Below the pieces are notes generated by a model that was given only the letters and a program-made list of their open reading frames with translations, ran no database searches and was not told the origin of the DNA. Positions 21,711 to 34,891 of a DNA stretch of 64,000 nucleotides are shown here, one piece after another. Both the position numbers and the translations under genes were made by a program. The DNA lies in NCBI GenBank assembly GCA_958298945.1, contig OY282606.1, positions 55,565,920-55,629,919 on the forward strand, read 5' to 3'. The stretch comes from Atherix ibis (lineage: Eukaryota > Arthropoda > Insecta > Diptera > Athericidae). Each line of letters begins with the position of its first letter. Within the stretch, counting starts at the first letter, position 1.

Positions 21711-22473
21711 GATTTGAGTGTTTAGCAATAGGCTTTTCTTTGAAAAAATGTCTATACGGTATCAAGAATGTTGTTTTTCAATAAAGTTGAAAATACCTTT
21801 CCGACCCTTCAATACTAATTATTTCAGATAATTTTAATTCTGGACGCTATATTTCCTCTATTTGCAGAAGATTACAGCACTCAATAACTCAACAATTTAA
21901 TTGCGCAGTTGATTAAATTACGTCTACTTTTTAGATTTAAGTAGGACCATTTTTAGACATTTTACAAGCATTTGATCCTGTAAACATTTGATTTTCTATT
22001 GTATTCTAATACAATACCTTCACCAATATTTTTGCTAAATATGAGTTAACACTACTTATTCCAAAGCATTGCCTATTATAACTGGTATTTCACAGGTAAC
22101 CGTTAACCTATAACAGCTACCTATCCTCGTACACAACCTATACTATTAGACAATCGCTTAAAGCTTGCACCGACGTAGAAATCCTTAATAAACATCATAA
22201 TTTATAAACTTATCTAGACTTTTATTATTCAACTTTGGAATTATTCAAAGCGTTCCAGTTACTGTCAAATTGATGCTCAATACTATATTCCTTATGATAT
22301 AATTGGAAAGTAATTTCGTTTTTTCCCAACAGAGGACTTAATTGTATTTTTTCACAACCAACTTTACACTTAAGCCGTATAATCATATGTAATTTGACAG
22401 CTGACATAGCAAGGCTTGCTTGTGAAAAAATTCGATTGATTCTGCACAGTAGTTTTTGGTTGATACTCTTTTA

Positions 22474-22640
22474 AATATGGAAAGTGAAAAACAGCATTTT
22501 CGGCATATTTTACTTCTTTACTATAGAAAAGATAAAAATGCTGTTCAAGCAACAAAAAAAATTATGCGATGTGTATGGAGAAGATGTGTTAAGTGAGCGC
22601 CATTTCCAAAACTGGAGCGCCAATTCTTTTCACCCATTGA
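22474..22640 (+). mobile_element. Mariner N-terminal fragment
   Basis: MESEKQHFRHILLLYYRKDK NAVQATKK, then after a one-base slip in an A-run LCDVYGEDVLSERHFQNW: the first helix-turn-helix of a SETMAR-like mariner transposase. The rest of the gene is absent. Confidence 0.75.
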
Positions 22641-23559
22641 ATCTACATAAGATCATAAACATAGTATATAAAATGAAGACATTATTTTCCATCAATTTAA
22701 TATATATTATTATATTAAGCTCAAGTAACCTTTGAATGATGTAATTTTTTTTTAACTGGTGGTGAATTGTCAAATACTTAAAAAAGTAATTCACCTATAA
22801 TTTAAATAGTTCTTATGAATTTTTATATTAATTTTAGTTTAATTTAAAGAAGTTTATTGGATAAGGAGTTATTCAAAAAAAATTCTCTTAGAAAAAGTTA
22901 TTTGGAGCTTACAAATTGTGGTCATACCTAATATTAAAATATTGAAGGGTTATATTTACATTTACATAATTTGTGTATATTATTTTTAATAAAATATCTT
23001 ATACAGCATTGTAAATTTAAATTTAGTATGATTGTTAATGTCTTTGATTAATTGAATTCAAATAATGATTGAAATATTCATTTTAAATCTAATTATTCAT
23101 TAGTAAGGCCTATCTTAAAAAAAACTGACATTTCAATTTCGATTATAAAATTAAAATTTCTTTGATATTTTATTTAATTTAATATTATTATTATTAAGTA
23201 TTTTGTTATATTTATTGTTAAGCTGGTAGTAAATAATCAGTATAAATTGCAGACTTATGCAGATATAAAGTGAAAAAAGACGTATGGCATGTGCAAACTA
23301 ATCTGCTAAAAAATGTGCTGAAATTGCTGCAACTACAAAAATTGAGACGTCTGCAACATTTTCAACTGAAGTTGCAAACGTTGGCAATGACACGAAATTT
23401 CCAAACTAGCGACTGACGTTCAGGCTCGAATACGTTTTTCTTATGCATTGTGCAAAAATACGGCAACCTTATCTGTTGTATGTGTCCTGTCACGTCAAAA
23501 TTCTGAAACCCAAAAACGAACAGATAAAAATGATTGTGAGGAATCTCCAAGCATACTAT

Positions 23560-23655
23560 TGTATATAACATTATTTTTATATCCTTGGCAGGTTTTCCTT
23601 CCAAAAAGAAAGTCTTAATGCCTGCTCTGATTTCAATTTCCAAAACTGCCAACAT
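23560..23655 (-). mobile_element. Mariner N-terminal fragment
   Basis: Minus strand LEIEIRAGIKTFFLEGKPAK DIKIML resembles the start of irritans/mori-type mariner transposases (xxxIRxVIKxxxLEGKxxxDIxxxL). Only about 30 residues remain. Confidence 0.5.
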
Positions 23656-23659
23656 AGCA

Positions 23660-24860
23660 ATTTAAAAATATTTGAAAAATGTTGCCATCTCATAGGTATT
23701 CTTGCAAACTATATATAGAATTTCACACCTTTCACTGTAATTATTATTTTTTTTCTATTTAAACAATAAAATCATCGGTGATAAAACCATAGCTGTATAC
23801 ATATGTTATCTAGATATTTATTATTAAAATGTAAAGTCCTTGATCAGCTGATATTATATGATCAACTGATCCTTGCAACATTTCAAAGGGACCTTATATT
23901 GCAACAAACAAACATGGCCAGTTGACTGACTCAAATTTATATTCCAATTATTTTCGTACTCAACGACAACGTAATCATATATGAATAGGTACTAATTATA
24001 GAATTTTCTCACCCCCATTTTTGCTATTTTGTTCTTTTTTCTCCAAATGACTATCTTAAAAATCCCCAAAATTAAATATATCGCCATATTTTTATTTCAA
24101 AATTAACTTGACTCTATCACCCTTTACTCTATAGGCAAGTCTTTTTTACATTTGGCTCTAATTATTTTAATAGTACTAACTTTTGAGATTCCGGCACAGA
24201 ATTTTATTTTTAGAAAAAAGGTTTGTTTTACTTCTAAGCTATATGCATTTTCTCAATTAGGTTTTGAAGAAAAAAATGAACTCTTTTATCCAATATAAAT
24301 TGTTACTAGAAATAAAATATTCAAATTAATAAAAGGGTCATCTTTTTTGCCGACAGTTATGAATTTAAAAGTTCATCAATTTATTGATCCCAAAAATCTT
24401 CCTTTTAAGAGCAGTCGGTCAGTAATTAAAAAATTTATTTTTGGAATTATAAAAACCCTTTTAAAGGATTTAAGAAAAAATTATGTAATAAAAATTAAAT
24501 GTTGAAATTTTTTTCGAAATACCCAATTTAAAAATACTTTGCACTTCAAAAAATTCTACAATATATTACAGACGTTTAAGAAGTGTTCATTGTTTTAAAT
24601 ATAGAAAGCATAAAATACTAACTCTATTGTTGGGAAAATAAATAAAACCTGAAAAATGTTATTCAGATAATACATATTTCATGGACAAATACATATGCAC
24701 TTGGTATGTTTTATAAATGAGATTTTGTTTTAAAAGTTTTTTTTTATATAATGGCTTGTGGAAAAATGATATTGTTTTATAATTCGAAAAAAAAAATGGA
24801 AAACTTTCTTTCTACTAAACCAATACCCACTTTAAGGGGAGATGAAAATAAAAATTTTTT
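23660..24860. other. AT-rich stretch without recognised gene
   Basis: Includes a small inverted repeat at about 23842-23872 (GATCAGCTGAT and ATGATCAACTGATC). Nothing else is supportable. Confidence 0.5.
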
Positions 24861-24869
24861 AGTGATGCT

Positions 24870-25430
24870 TTTGGTATATCAAGGTCAAGGTCGAATGCGA
24901 TTCATTGGTTCGTTCAACCCACATTTACAAGAAGATAGCTTAATCTTAAGTAAAGCCACTCTTCTCAGATTATGCTTAATACATCTAAACGTAACCACAT
25001 TCATGAATGCCCGACTGTCAATATTTTCAGTTAAAAGTTGGTGAATAAAAATTAAATTAGCAACTTGACGTCTTTTTTCTAGTGAAGGCATTCTCAACAA
25101 ATTTGAGCGGTCTGTATATGGTCGGTGTTTACGGTGGTAAATCCATTTCAGATCTCACAAAGTTTCGCTATACCGATTTGATACGATTAATATGTATAGC
25201 ATAATAAGGCGACCAAACCACAAATGCATATTCTAAAATAGGTCTCACAAAGGAATAATACAAGCGAGTTGATATACTCGTATTTAGACTGGAAAATTCC
25301 TACTCTTAGTTACAACGTATTTGAAATGGAAGGTAAATTCCCTCTTTTTGTCAAGTCTAGTACCCAAGTTAGAAACATTATGCACTCGTTTTATTACAAT
25401 TTAATTCCAGCGAAAAATAATTATAAATAT
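24870..25430 (-). mobile_element. LINE C-terminal RT relic
   Basis: Minus strand: RPILEYAFVVWSPYYAIHIN RIKSV, a stop and RNFVR, then MPSLEKRRQVANLIFIHQLL TENIDS. This is the standard C-terminal end of Jockey/CR1-type reverse transcriptases (RPxLEYxxxVWxPxxxxxIxxIExVQR, then LxSLExRRxxxxLxFxxKLLNGxIDS). Several stops; dead. Confidence 0.75.
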
Positions 25431-26825
25431 GAGGAGTGAGACTTCTAGAATTTTTTATTACTTATGGGAAATAAATTAATTTATTCTTACAAACAAGACT
25501 GAAAAGATTATTTCACTGTTCTTATAGTAAGTTTTTAAATCAATATATATTAAAAAATAGATAAATAAAGGATTAATAGTAATAGATTGTTCAAAGCTTA
25601 TGTATAACTGAAGAATGCATCCTACAAGTTTATATTCGTCACTTTTTTCTGTAAACTAATCCTGCCTCATATTGTAAGTATAATTATAGATAGTCGTCAA
25701 ATGGCCTTATGGTTACGGAAGAGACCCCGACTGTTATCACAAAGACCTTATAATAAAAAAAATATAGATAGTTTTTAATTCATTTATAAAGTTTAAGATA
25801 GAGTCGGTGTTTTTCTTGGCCTCTTTTTTATACAATACACTTATTTACATTTTATAACTTAAAAAATATTATAATCAAGCAATATCTGCAAAGAATCGAA
25901 TAATTTTTATTGTGGAGATAACCTGTTACTTTGATAATTCTCTTCAACCAATCAATTATTTTATTTCGATGTATCGTTTGGGACTTTTAAAACCTTCAAA
26001 CCTTCGGTTATAAAAACCCTTATTTCCATTACCAATTTTTGGTTTCCATCTTACAGACCATATCCATATGACAAGTGAAATGGAAGAGGCCAAGGAAAAG
26101 TAGAAGTTAATGCGACTTGCCCTAATTTTCGGCACATAATCTAGGATGCGGAACATGTCTTTTTTCTTTGTCCATGCTTTAACAGAAAAATGAAGGAATT
26201 GTAGAAAATAATCGGTGAACAGCTGTCCCAGAAGCTCATCGTGATACAAATGTGAAGAATTCGTTCAGTTTTAATGTTTTTAATATTCCAAATTAAGATA
26301 GCATGATGACTGTAAGGGTCCTTCTATTTTCATTTGCTATATTAAATAGCAATATTTTCAAGTTTGTGTTTTATTAACAGTTCCTAGAACTTCTCTAGAT
26401 AACAAATAAAAAAATTTCCTTTATATTCTCGGGTATAAATATAAATATTTCAAGGACTATTCTTCATCACTATAAATATTAAATGTATTATCCTTCAGAT
26501 ATTTTGATTTAAAATGATTGAAGTCCTATCTTTTAAAATGTAACTTCCAAATTTATGAAAATCAATTATATTTCAATATTACTTATATAAAAGCTGGTAT
26601 TCTAAAAGTAGTATTTTTGGTGTCATTCTCTGCAGTATCTATTCTTTTGATATAGTATTTATGGTAGGGATATGACTCATATACTTTTTTATATTAGATG
26701 GAGAATAAAGTTCCATGAAGTAAAAACTGCTCATGTTACTTTTACCCTCTGCTATTAACCATCTATCCCACTACGTGTTAATGGAAGCATAATGGTGAAA
26801 GATACTAATATTCGCTTATTAAGAC
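25430..26825. other. AT-rich stretch without recognised gene
   Basis: A 97-codon minus-strand open frame (25956-26249) contains one hydrophobic stretch but no family match I know and no splice context. Confidence 0.5.
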
Positions 26826-26829
26826 TATG

Positions 26830-26912
26830 CATGGGGAAATGTCTAAGCTAGAATCAATAAATGTACGTGTCTGAAAACATTTATTGATTTCTAGCTTAGA
26901 CATTTCCTCATG
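26830..26912. repeat. Long hairpin (about 35-bp arms)
   Basis: CATGGGGAAATGTCTAAGCT begins the left arm (26830-26864); 26877-26912 is its inverse with one extra base and one substitution. Loop about 12 bases. Confidence 0.88.
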
Positions 26913-26919
26913 TTTTTTA

Positions 26920-28390
26920 TTTGTGGACAATTAAATCGTTTACCTATATTATACAATATGCAATTGTCCCGGCGAAGCAAAAAATTGTAGTTAAGAATCC
27001 TTCGAAAATTTATTTTTTCAATGATTTGTTCGGAAAACGCTATGAAAAATTCTACGCTCGTTTATCGAAACAGCTTAATAATTTTGTGAAAAAATAATCT
27101 CCAGTAACATTTTCCAGAATCACACATTTTTCTTAATCAGGTTTAAATAAAATGATTCTCGAAATAATTTAATTTTCTAAATTAACTTAAATAGCTTTAT
27201 TGAAAAATTCTAATGGGTGCTTATTCTTTCACCATTTTTCCTGTAATTTGCTCATTACATATACAACTAATACAGTTGTAAAAATAAAATAAAATTAGAA
27301 TGAATATTTTTTGACCCTATTGTCCATACATTATTTGTTCCATTTTCCTTTGTATTTCCTTATTTATATTATAATTGTTTTTAACTATAAAATAAAGTAC
27401 TTAATAAAATAATTTATCTTGTAAAATGTAAGTATTTACTAAATATATTCATATCGATAGTGTTTATATGAAACATAAATATTTATTTACTTATAGTATA
27501 CACAATCATATTTTTTATTATGGCTGAACATGTTATTATCGTTTCTAAAAATGAATAAAAATTTAAAAAATGAAATAATACTAAGTTCAGTTTTGTTTGA
27601 AATAACAAATTTTGATGCTGTTATCTAAATAGAATTAAAACTCATTTGTGAGAGTAACTGCAGGTATTACACTACTAAAGTAAGTATACTTTTCAGCAAA
27701 ATTTAAAATGGTATGCACCATAGAAAATTCTTCTAACTATAGGAAAATTTCTGACTACATACTTAAACAAAAGTATTTCGAATATAAAATATTTATCAAG
27801 CTTACGTGAAACTTTACTACAAAACTACACAAAAGTTTATATTATAAAAATATGACTATCATCCGCAAACTGGCTGTATACTGTGGTTTTTAAAAGTTTG
27901 GAGAGAATTTACGTACTATAAAAAACTTCATAACATAAAATAATATATAATTAAATATATTAATTTTAAGTAAAACACAATAATTTACAGAGACAATTAA
28001 AATCGATAGATTTTGAATACCATTACGAACGAGGAAAATTTAATTTTGATCATGTCTATACAATATTGTTAACAGGTATAATTTTTTGTCGATATATCTT
28101 TATTGCTGCCAACTATATACAAATCAGAGGTCGGGATTTCAACTACATTTAAAACAATAAATATATTATTATATTTTTTATTCTAGTGGTTGGTGAATTA
28201 TTAGTCATTCTGTGAAGTTTTAATTTCCTTTAATCAAATTATAGGCAAAATTATCTATTGAATCATTAGATAATCACTGAGAGTGATCTGGGAGTGATCT
28301 GGCAATTCTGCGAACTTTCTATCTAGATAAATTATGCATCAGTCTTTCCATGACGTGTAGTAAAAGTTGCATGCTTGTCCGGTAACTGCA
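26920..28390. other. AT-rich stretch without recognised gene
   Basis: Nothing I can support. Confidence 0.5.
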
Positions 28391-28399
28391 CAACACTAA

Positions 28400-28700
28400 A
28401 GAAAGTGAACAACAATGTGCCATCAAATATTGTGTTAAGCTTGGTGAATCCACGTGTTTGACTTACGAAAAGTCGGAATAAACCGTTAGAAAGCATTTCC
28501 TAACAAGAGTACAACTTTCCGATAACATAAAGCATTTTTGGAGGTCCAAATAGCAGTGGACGACAAACATCGCCTAGGAAGGCTTTTCACTAAGAAAACG
28601 GATGAACATTGCAGACATGACCATTATAATCAACAAGTTGAAAGGACGTGATTTTGGACTGTCGATAGCATCCAAAGGAGTGTAACCGAGTAGCTGAATG
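28400..28700 (+). mobile_element. Mariner N-terminal relic
   Basis: EQQCAIKYCVKLGESTCLTY EK matches the first helix of mariner transposases of the EQRxxIKFCVKLGxSxxETYEML type. The following sequence (GRQTSPRK) is frameshifted. Truncated and dead. Confidence 0.55.
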
Positions 28701-29227
28701 CTTTTCCAATTAAAGTCCAAAGAGAATTACTCTAATAAGCGTAACGTTGATGTATAAGAATTAATTTAAAAAAATGTTGAGAAAAAAATTATTGTTGTAC
28801 CATTACTTTGCTGTCACAACTGGTTAGAGTCCCTATTTTAATTTGGCGAAATGTTCATATTTGTTATTATAAAAATGTATTTTTAATTTTTACGAGAATT
28901 TTTCGGTAATACTTTTTTCTTTATTTTAATAATTCTATAATTTAGAACTAATGGAATTTATTCTAATTTAATATTTTACAGTTCCTTCTTTTTTGCAGTT
29001 ACGCATTCAGATAAGGAGATTTTTTCTGACATTGTAAAATATCACGCATTATCACACATTTTCAATATCATTTTTTTTTGTTATTGAACTGCTGTGAGCC
29101 TGTCCGTCCCTAATTCCCATTATATTACAGCCCTAATTTTTTTACAATGCTGAGGTTGGGGCTGTTATTGGTGCAATAGTGGCTATTTCAATATTAATAT
29201 AGCTATTTGAAAAACAATATAACTTAC

Positions 29228-29465
29228 ATTTTTACTCCTGTCACATGGAACAGCTCTTCAATTGATGGTAAAGAATTATCCTCCATTATTGTCAAAAAGA
29301 TTTGTGCATATAATGTTCCTTCTTTAAACTTCAGCGACCAAGACCATAGTAGGATCTACATCCGCAGGTTCACTTACCAGTTCTTTATTCGTCGACATAT
29401 AATGGTTTAGACCGAAATTATCTAACTTCTGTTCTTCTTCGATAATTGTATGTATTTTACCATTT
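29228..29465 (-). pseudogene. Unrecognised exon-like segment
   Basis: The minus strand reads NGKIHTIIEEEQKLDNFGLN HYMSTNKELVSEPADVDPTM VLVAE and then, after a one-base shift near 29325, FKEGTLYAQIFLTIMEDNSL PSIEELFHVTGVKM. It is bounded by a possible acceptor (AATAG, just before 29465) and a strong donor (GTAAGT, after 29228). Acidic, protein-like composition in AT-rich DNA suggests a decayed or misassembled exon. I do not recognise the family. A second GTAAGT inside the segment, after GAACTG, could be an alternative donor. Confidence 0.35.
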
Positions 29466-30220
29466 CTATTATTAAATCACAAAAAAATTTGGCAAGGATT
29501 CTCTTGACACTTACAAATCTTAACACAAAATGAAGATATTTACTAATAAAATATATTTCCTAATAAATTTTCCAAAAAAAATCCATAATTTTAAAGGCAA
29601 CAGGAACAAATAAATCATGAGTGAGAGTGTGTGCAGCCTTTATTGACATGCTACATACGTGTATGTATACATATATTTTTTAAAGTTTACTAATAATTAT
29701 TCAAGAAAAAAATTAAAACTTTCATAAAGTAAATATCAACGAGGATAGATTAAAAAATTTTGAGAAATCTTTGGTACTGGGAAAAAATAAAGTTTGAGAA
29801 TATCATTTCTTTCTTTTATGCTTTTAGTAAATCCTAATACATTATGAGTTTTTAATAAAGATTTTTATATCTTGAAAAAAAATTACTTTTGCTCTAAAAT
29901 TATCATCGTTCAATTTTTCATGGGAGTTTTTGAAAATGAATAAATATGCAATTGGAATTTGGTAAAGGCTATAGGTTCAAGCTTAACATTGGGGATACAG
30001 CACTTTGACATTATTTTTGCTCATTAGTCTCTTTTATAAGGTATTATTTTGCGCTTGATTAGTTGGATTTACAATAGTAACTTATACTTTTTATGTAACA
30101 AAAATCAGAATATCTTATAATATAGATGTAATCTTCCCAAATGATGGGTGTCACTGTATGAACTCTATTTTGGAGCTTTTTAGACTGACTCCAAACTTAA
30201 TATTTAGTTATAATTTGATT

Positions 30221-32379
30221 ATAAAATACGGAGGAAAATTATTCATAGTAGCAAAAAACCATTACCTCCCCCAATTGTAAGCGATATTCTAGAATCATTG
30301 AAATGTAATTTGAAAACAAAAAACAATGCCAAATATGTTCAGGAGAAATATGACGCTCTTGAAAACGAACTAAAGAAAGTAGAAAACGAATCTAAAACAA
30401 ATAACAAAATTAAGGACAAAATAGGTCCAGAGGCAAGAAGTCTACTTATGCAGAGGAATTTCATATTTAAAGACAGAAAAAACAACAAGAAGAAGATCAA
30501 AAGTCTAAGTAAAGAAATAAATATACAAATCAGGAAATATATACAAGAAAAAAGGAATAATATAATAAATGATTATATAGAAAAAACAGGAGGAGTTAGG
30601 ATAGCATTAAAAGAGCTTCGAGAAAGTACAAACTGGATAGACAATATGACACACCAGAAAGATAAGAGAAAGAAGACCGATAGAATCGAAATATGAGACA
30701 TAGCCACGGATTACTACCGTGAGCTATACGACAACGACAAAACACCAGACGAAATACACCAACTAACTGAAAACGATACAAATAATAACGAAGAAATTCC
30801 AAGTATACTGAAAGAAGAAGTAGAAAAAGCTATTAAATCTCAAAAAAGAGGCAAAGCACCAGGAGAAGATAGCATATCTAACGAAATTATGATAGGAACA
30901 TCTGATATTATAGTAGACACTATTACAGATTTATTTAACCAAATTTTTGAGACAGAATGTATACCTCACCAGTGGACCACGTCAACTATAATACTACTAC
31001 ATAAAAAGGGAAATAAAGACAACATAACTAACTACAGACCCATCAGCCTGATGTCGAACGTACGTATATATAAAATCTTTTCCAAAATACTATTGAATCG
31101 TTTAACAAAGATTTTGGATGAAAACCAATCCAGAAAACAAGCAGGCTTTCGCAAGGACTTTTCAACAATCGACCACATACACACCATAAAACAAGTTATC
31201 CAGAAATGTACAGAATATGGTATCAATTACTATTTCGCGTTTGTAGACTATAATAAAGCTTTCGACTCATTAAAACATACAAAAATATGGGAAGCGCTTA
31301 CAACACAAGGGGTTGAAAACAAGTACATACAAATTGTTAAAAATATATACAAGAACATGAAAGCGAAAATAAGAACAGAAAGAGTAGGCGTATACTTCCC
31401 TATAAAAAGAAGAGTCCGACAGGGAGACCCACTATCACCCAAACTTTTCTCGGCGGTGCTTGAATATATATTTAGACGTCTCGAATGGAGTCAATGTGGA
31501 CTAAACATTAACGGAATGCAACTAAACCATTTAAGATTTGCAGACGATCTAATTCTAATCTCTGAAGACCCGAGAAGCCTGCAAGCAATGCTTGAACAGT
31601 TGGTGTACGAAAGCGATAAAGTCGGACTCTCCATGAATAATACAAAAACCAAAGTAATGACTAATTCCGACAAAATCACCATTACAGTCAACGGCAACAA
31701 AATAGAGTACGTCGATGAATATACATACCTAGGACAGATAATATCACCAAAAGACCTTACAACCAAAGAAATAAACAACACAGTACAATTAGCATGGAAA
31801 AGATACTGGTCTCTTAAAGAAATTGTCAAAAACCAGCAGGTACCACTTAAATCTAAGAAAAAAATATTTGATTCCTGTATTCTACCTATCATGACGTACG
31901 GATGTCAAACTTGGAGTCTAACAAAACAAAACTTACACAAACTAGAAACCTGTCAACACAGCATGAAGCGAAGTATGGTCAAAGTCAAGTTAAGAGACAA
32001 AGTAAAACTACGAACATTACGTAACCAAACTAAAATTAACGATGTAACATACTGCATAAGAAAACTAAAATGGAGTTGGGCAGGTCATATGATGAGGAGT
32101 AAACAAGAAAAATGGGCTAAGGATGCAACCGAATGGTGTCCAAGACAAAATAAAAGAAAGAAAGGGAGGCAGCTTCTGAGATGGGAGGACGATATTCAGA
32201 AAATAGCCGGTGCTACTTGGAAGAGGACGACTCATGACAGGAAAGTGTGGCAAGCTCTAGGGGAGGCCTTTGCGGAAACGCAAGACAATCTCAAAACCGG
32301 TGTCAATTAACATAAGTGATAGTAACTTTTTTCTAAGATTGTTAAATAAAGGCTATTATTATTATTGTTATTATTATTA
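30221..32379 (+). mobile_element. RTE-type LINE, 5'-truncated, recent
   Basis: The insertion is bounded by a perfect 13-bp target duplication. It begins inside the coding frame, lacks the N-terminal endonuclease, and ends with a short 3'UTR and an ATT-repeat tail (about 32353-32380), the hallmark of RTE-clade elements. One in-frame stop in about 2.1 kb and the perfect duplication point to young insertion age. The 5' truncation is typical of incomplete target-primed reverse transcription. Confidence 0.88.
30223..32310 (+). pseudogene. RTE LINE reverse transcriptase (N-truncated, one stop)
   Basis: A Lys/Glu-rich linker region (30298-30693) is followed by TGA at 30694-30696, and then the frame stays open to TAA at 32308-32310. 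RT landmarks in order: KSQKRGKAPGEDSISNEIM, NITNYRPISLM (about 31024), FVDYNKAFDSL with the first catalytic Asp (about 31240), RRVRQGDPLSPKLF (about 31412), RFADDLILIS with the catalytic Asp pair (about 31533), YLGQIIS, then the C-terminal block WSWAGHMMRSKQEKW and GRQLLRWEDDIQKIAG. It would copy LINE RNA at a nicked target site. The stop and the missing endonuclease make this copy non-autonomous. Confidence 0.93.
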
Positions 32380-32394
32380 TTATAATTTGATTCA

Positions 32395-34490
32395 CAGATA
32401 TTCAAATAATAGACAAATTGCGGAGTTCATATTTTGAGCTGCCTTTGAACTAAACTGATTACTTATACCAGTAATGATTTTAAGTACTCACATGTTTTAA
32501 GCGCTGAATAGTTTAAGCATCCAATACAACCATTTCTTGTATCTACATTAAAGTTTTAATATGTGTTATATGTATAAAAAATTTAATAATTTCTAATAAC
32601 TCCATCTTATGATATGTAGCGCACCTTATTACAAATTCTAATAATGCAATTATGCTAGTAATATGAAGTCCCGAAAAAATGACATCTAAACGGCTTCAAT
32701 TATGAAGATTTTGAAGAATGTTGTTCCTCCAAATGAAGGTGCACGATTCCGATATCTTTTCAATTAAGAATAAATTAAGCTTAATAAGCCATAGTGAGCA
32801 TAATACTTAATATAGAGCATTTTGGAATTAATCAATAAACTGGAGGACTATAATGTTAAACAAGAACAACTACAATTGTTTTATTCAGAAAGGGTCTTGG
32901 TTGTTAATGGAAAATAAAGATATCGTTCGGTATGTACTACATTAATGACTAACATATCATTTTGGAAATGATTTTAATACAAATGAATATTCAAATTTGC
33001 AATAGTAACATCGAGGACATACCAGATAATATCAAAGCTTTTACAGTATTTTCATATAAAAATTGTCCATAACGCAGGAATTTTGTATAGTTTTTAAAGG
33101 AAATATCTATCTTTCTCTAACGTAGATGAATTCGGATATATGAATACTCACGACACTATTGTCTATTAAAGTTGAGGATACTAAATAAATATAAATAGTA
33201 ACTATTGCACTTTAATTACTACATTAATAGCAATGTGGACGTAAAATAAATGCAAATATTTAAATATAAACTGAAAAGGACACTTGAAGTAGAATGATGG
33301 CATCTTTTTTTTCTGTTATTAAATCGAAGTAGTGCACCATCGCCTACTTAAATAAATCTTGAAGCAAAATAAATTTAAAAAACGTATGCATATGAAGTTA
33401 CTCGTTCATTGTTCAAATAAAATTCTCCATTGTTGATTAAATTCTTATTCATTTAACTAATTAGGCTAACCAAAGGTGAGTTTTAACAGCAAATTATAAG
33501 TTAACGTGACATCTTTAAGGAAATTATTCTCCTGTCCCGCAAAATTGAAAAATTTATTGTTGTCACAATGTTGTCTACTATACTTAAAGGAAAGGACAAA
33601 CCGTCTGTGATTTTATTCACCTTGTTTTATGTGTTTTCATTGCGGTACAATTCCAAATAGCAAACAGCTTATGGCCATGTGCTGTTGGCAATATTAAAGT
33701 CATTTGAAGAAAACATTTATTCTTTAAATGTAAAGTATTTTATTCACGTGTCCCTTTTAAAGATTTTACATTTTTTATCTTTTCTTTTTCAAAAAGAAGA
33801 TACCATAAAATTTTATTTATAGCTTATATCAAATTAAACAATATACATACTTATTTACGTATACTTGTATTTATTAAACTTCATTTAAGATAGATTTTAT
33901 TTAAAAATTTAATTAATTACTCAACGAAATTTTATAAAAGTTTTCAGTTCCATATACAAAAACCTTGTAAAACTTTAAGCTTTTCAACTTCCTTAAATCT
34001 CATTACAAGTTGAAGGAATTTTAAAATTTACTCAAATCAAGTTAATTGTTTATAATTTTATTACAAAATAAAGAGAGGATACAGATTTTATTTGCATAAT
34101 AAAAATTTATTATAGGAGTAAAGATTTTTGATTGTATGAGAAAAAAAAAGTTTATAGAATTACAGTTTGTGATACAGAAAAACTCAAATTTCCAAAGTAA
34201 ATTTATATAAAGATATTAAACAATTATTATTAGAAAATTTTTTGATAAAAGAAGAAACTCAGTTTTTGTTAAATAAATTTATATTTCTATATATTTTAAT
34301 CATTTTTATTTGAGTATCCTTTAATTATATTGCAGCAATTTTTACTATAATTCAAATATAAAATTTAATTAGCATGCAAGTGGGAACCTATTTATCAACG
34401 AGTATGTACGTAAAAATAAACAGAGTTAAGAAATTTATGTTTAATATTGTAAATTAAAATATTTATAACATAACATTGTAAATTAAGAAA
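32395..34490. other. AT-rich stretch without recognised gene
   Basis: Nothing I can support on either strand. Confidence 0.5.
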
Positions 34491-34494
34491 TGTA

Positions 34495-34804
34495 CCACCC
34501 AAACGCAAAAATGTTCGTCTAGCTAAAATGTTCATGCAGTATTTGTAAGTAAAACGTTTTTTTTCAGTTCAAAACTGGTTTTTTTGTTTATATTTTAAGA
34601 TTTTTAATAAATAAATAATAAAAATTTTTGAATTCTATAGAAAAAAACAAAAAAAATATATTCAATAACAAAATATCACAAAATTAAAACTGCAATTCGA
34701 TGTAAAAATGTTCGTCCAGCTGGTTTTCAGTGCATAAATGTTCATCTATAATACAATTAATATATATTTTCACCACTTCCGAGCAAAAATTTACGGTATT
34801 TTTT
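34495..34804 (+). repeat. Left long terminal inverted repeat
   Basis: About 310 bp, nearly identical to the inverse of 35765-36076. Outer direct repeat near 34506-34522, inner direct repeat near 34704-34722, plus shorter ATGTTCAT units. Confidence 0.92.
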
Positions 34805-34891
34805 AATTCTATTATTAATCTATAATTGGGTATTTAATTTCTGATGGATAAATTATAATTAAAGTCATTTGATATCAATCAGTCGTTAAGA

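Larger units (their letters stand above)
30208..32392 (+). repeat. 13-bp target-site duplication flanking the RTE LINE
   Basis: TTATAATTTGATT at 30208-30220 and again at 32380-32392. The right copy abuts the ATT-rich LINE tail, so one or two bases of its left edge are ambiguous. Confidence 0.8.

Noticed and set aside
25956..26249. 97-codon minus-strand open frame with a hydrophobic segment
   Set aside because: No recognisable family and AT-driven codons; not enough to call a gene.
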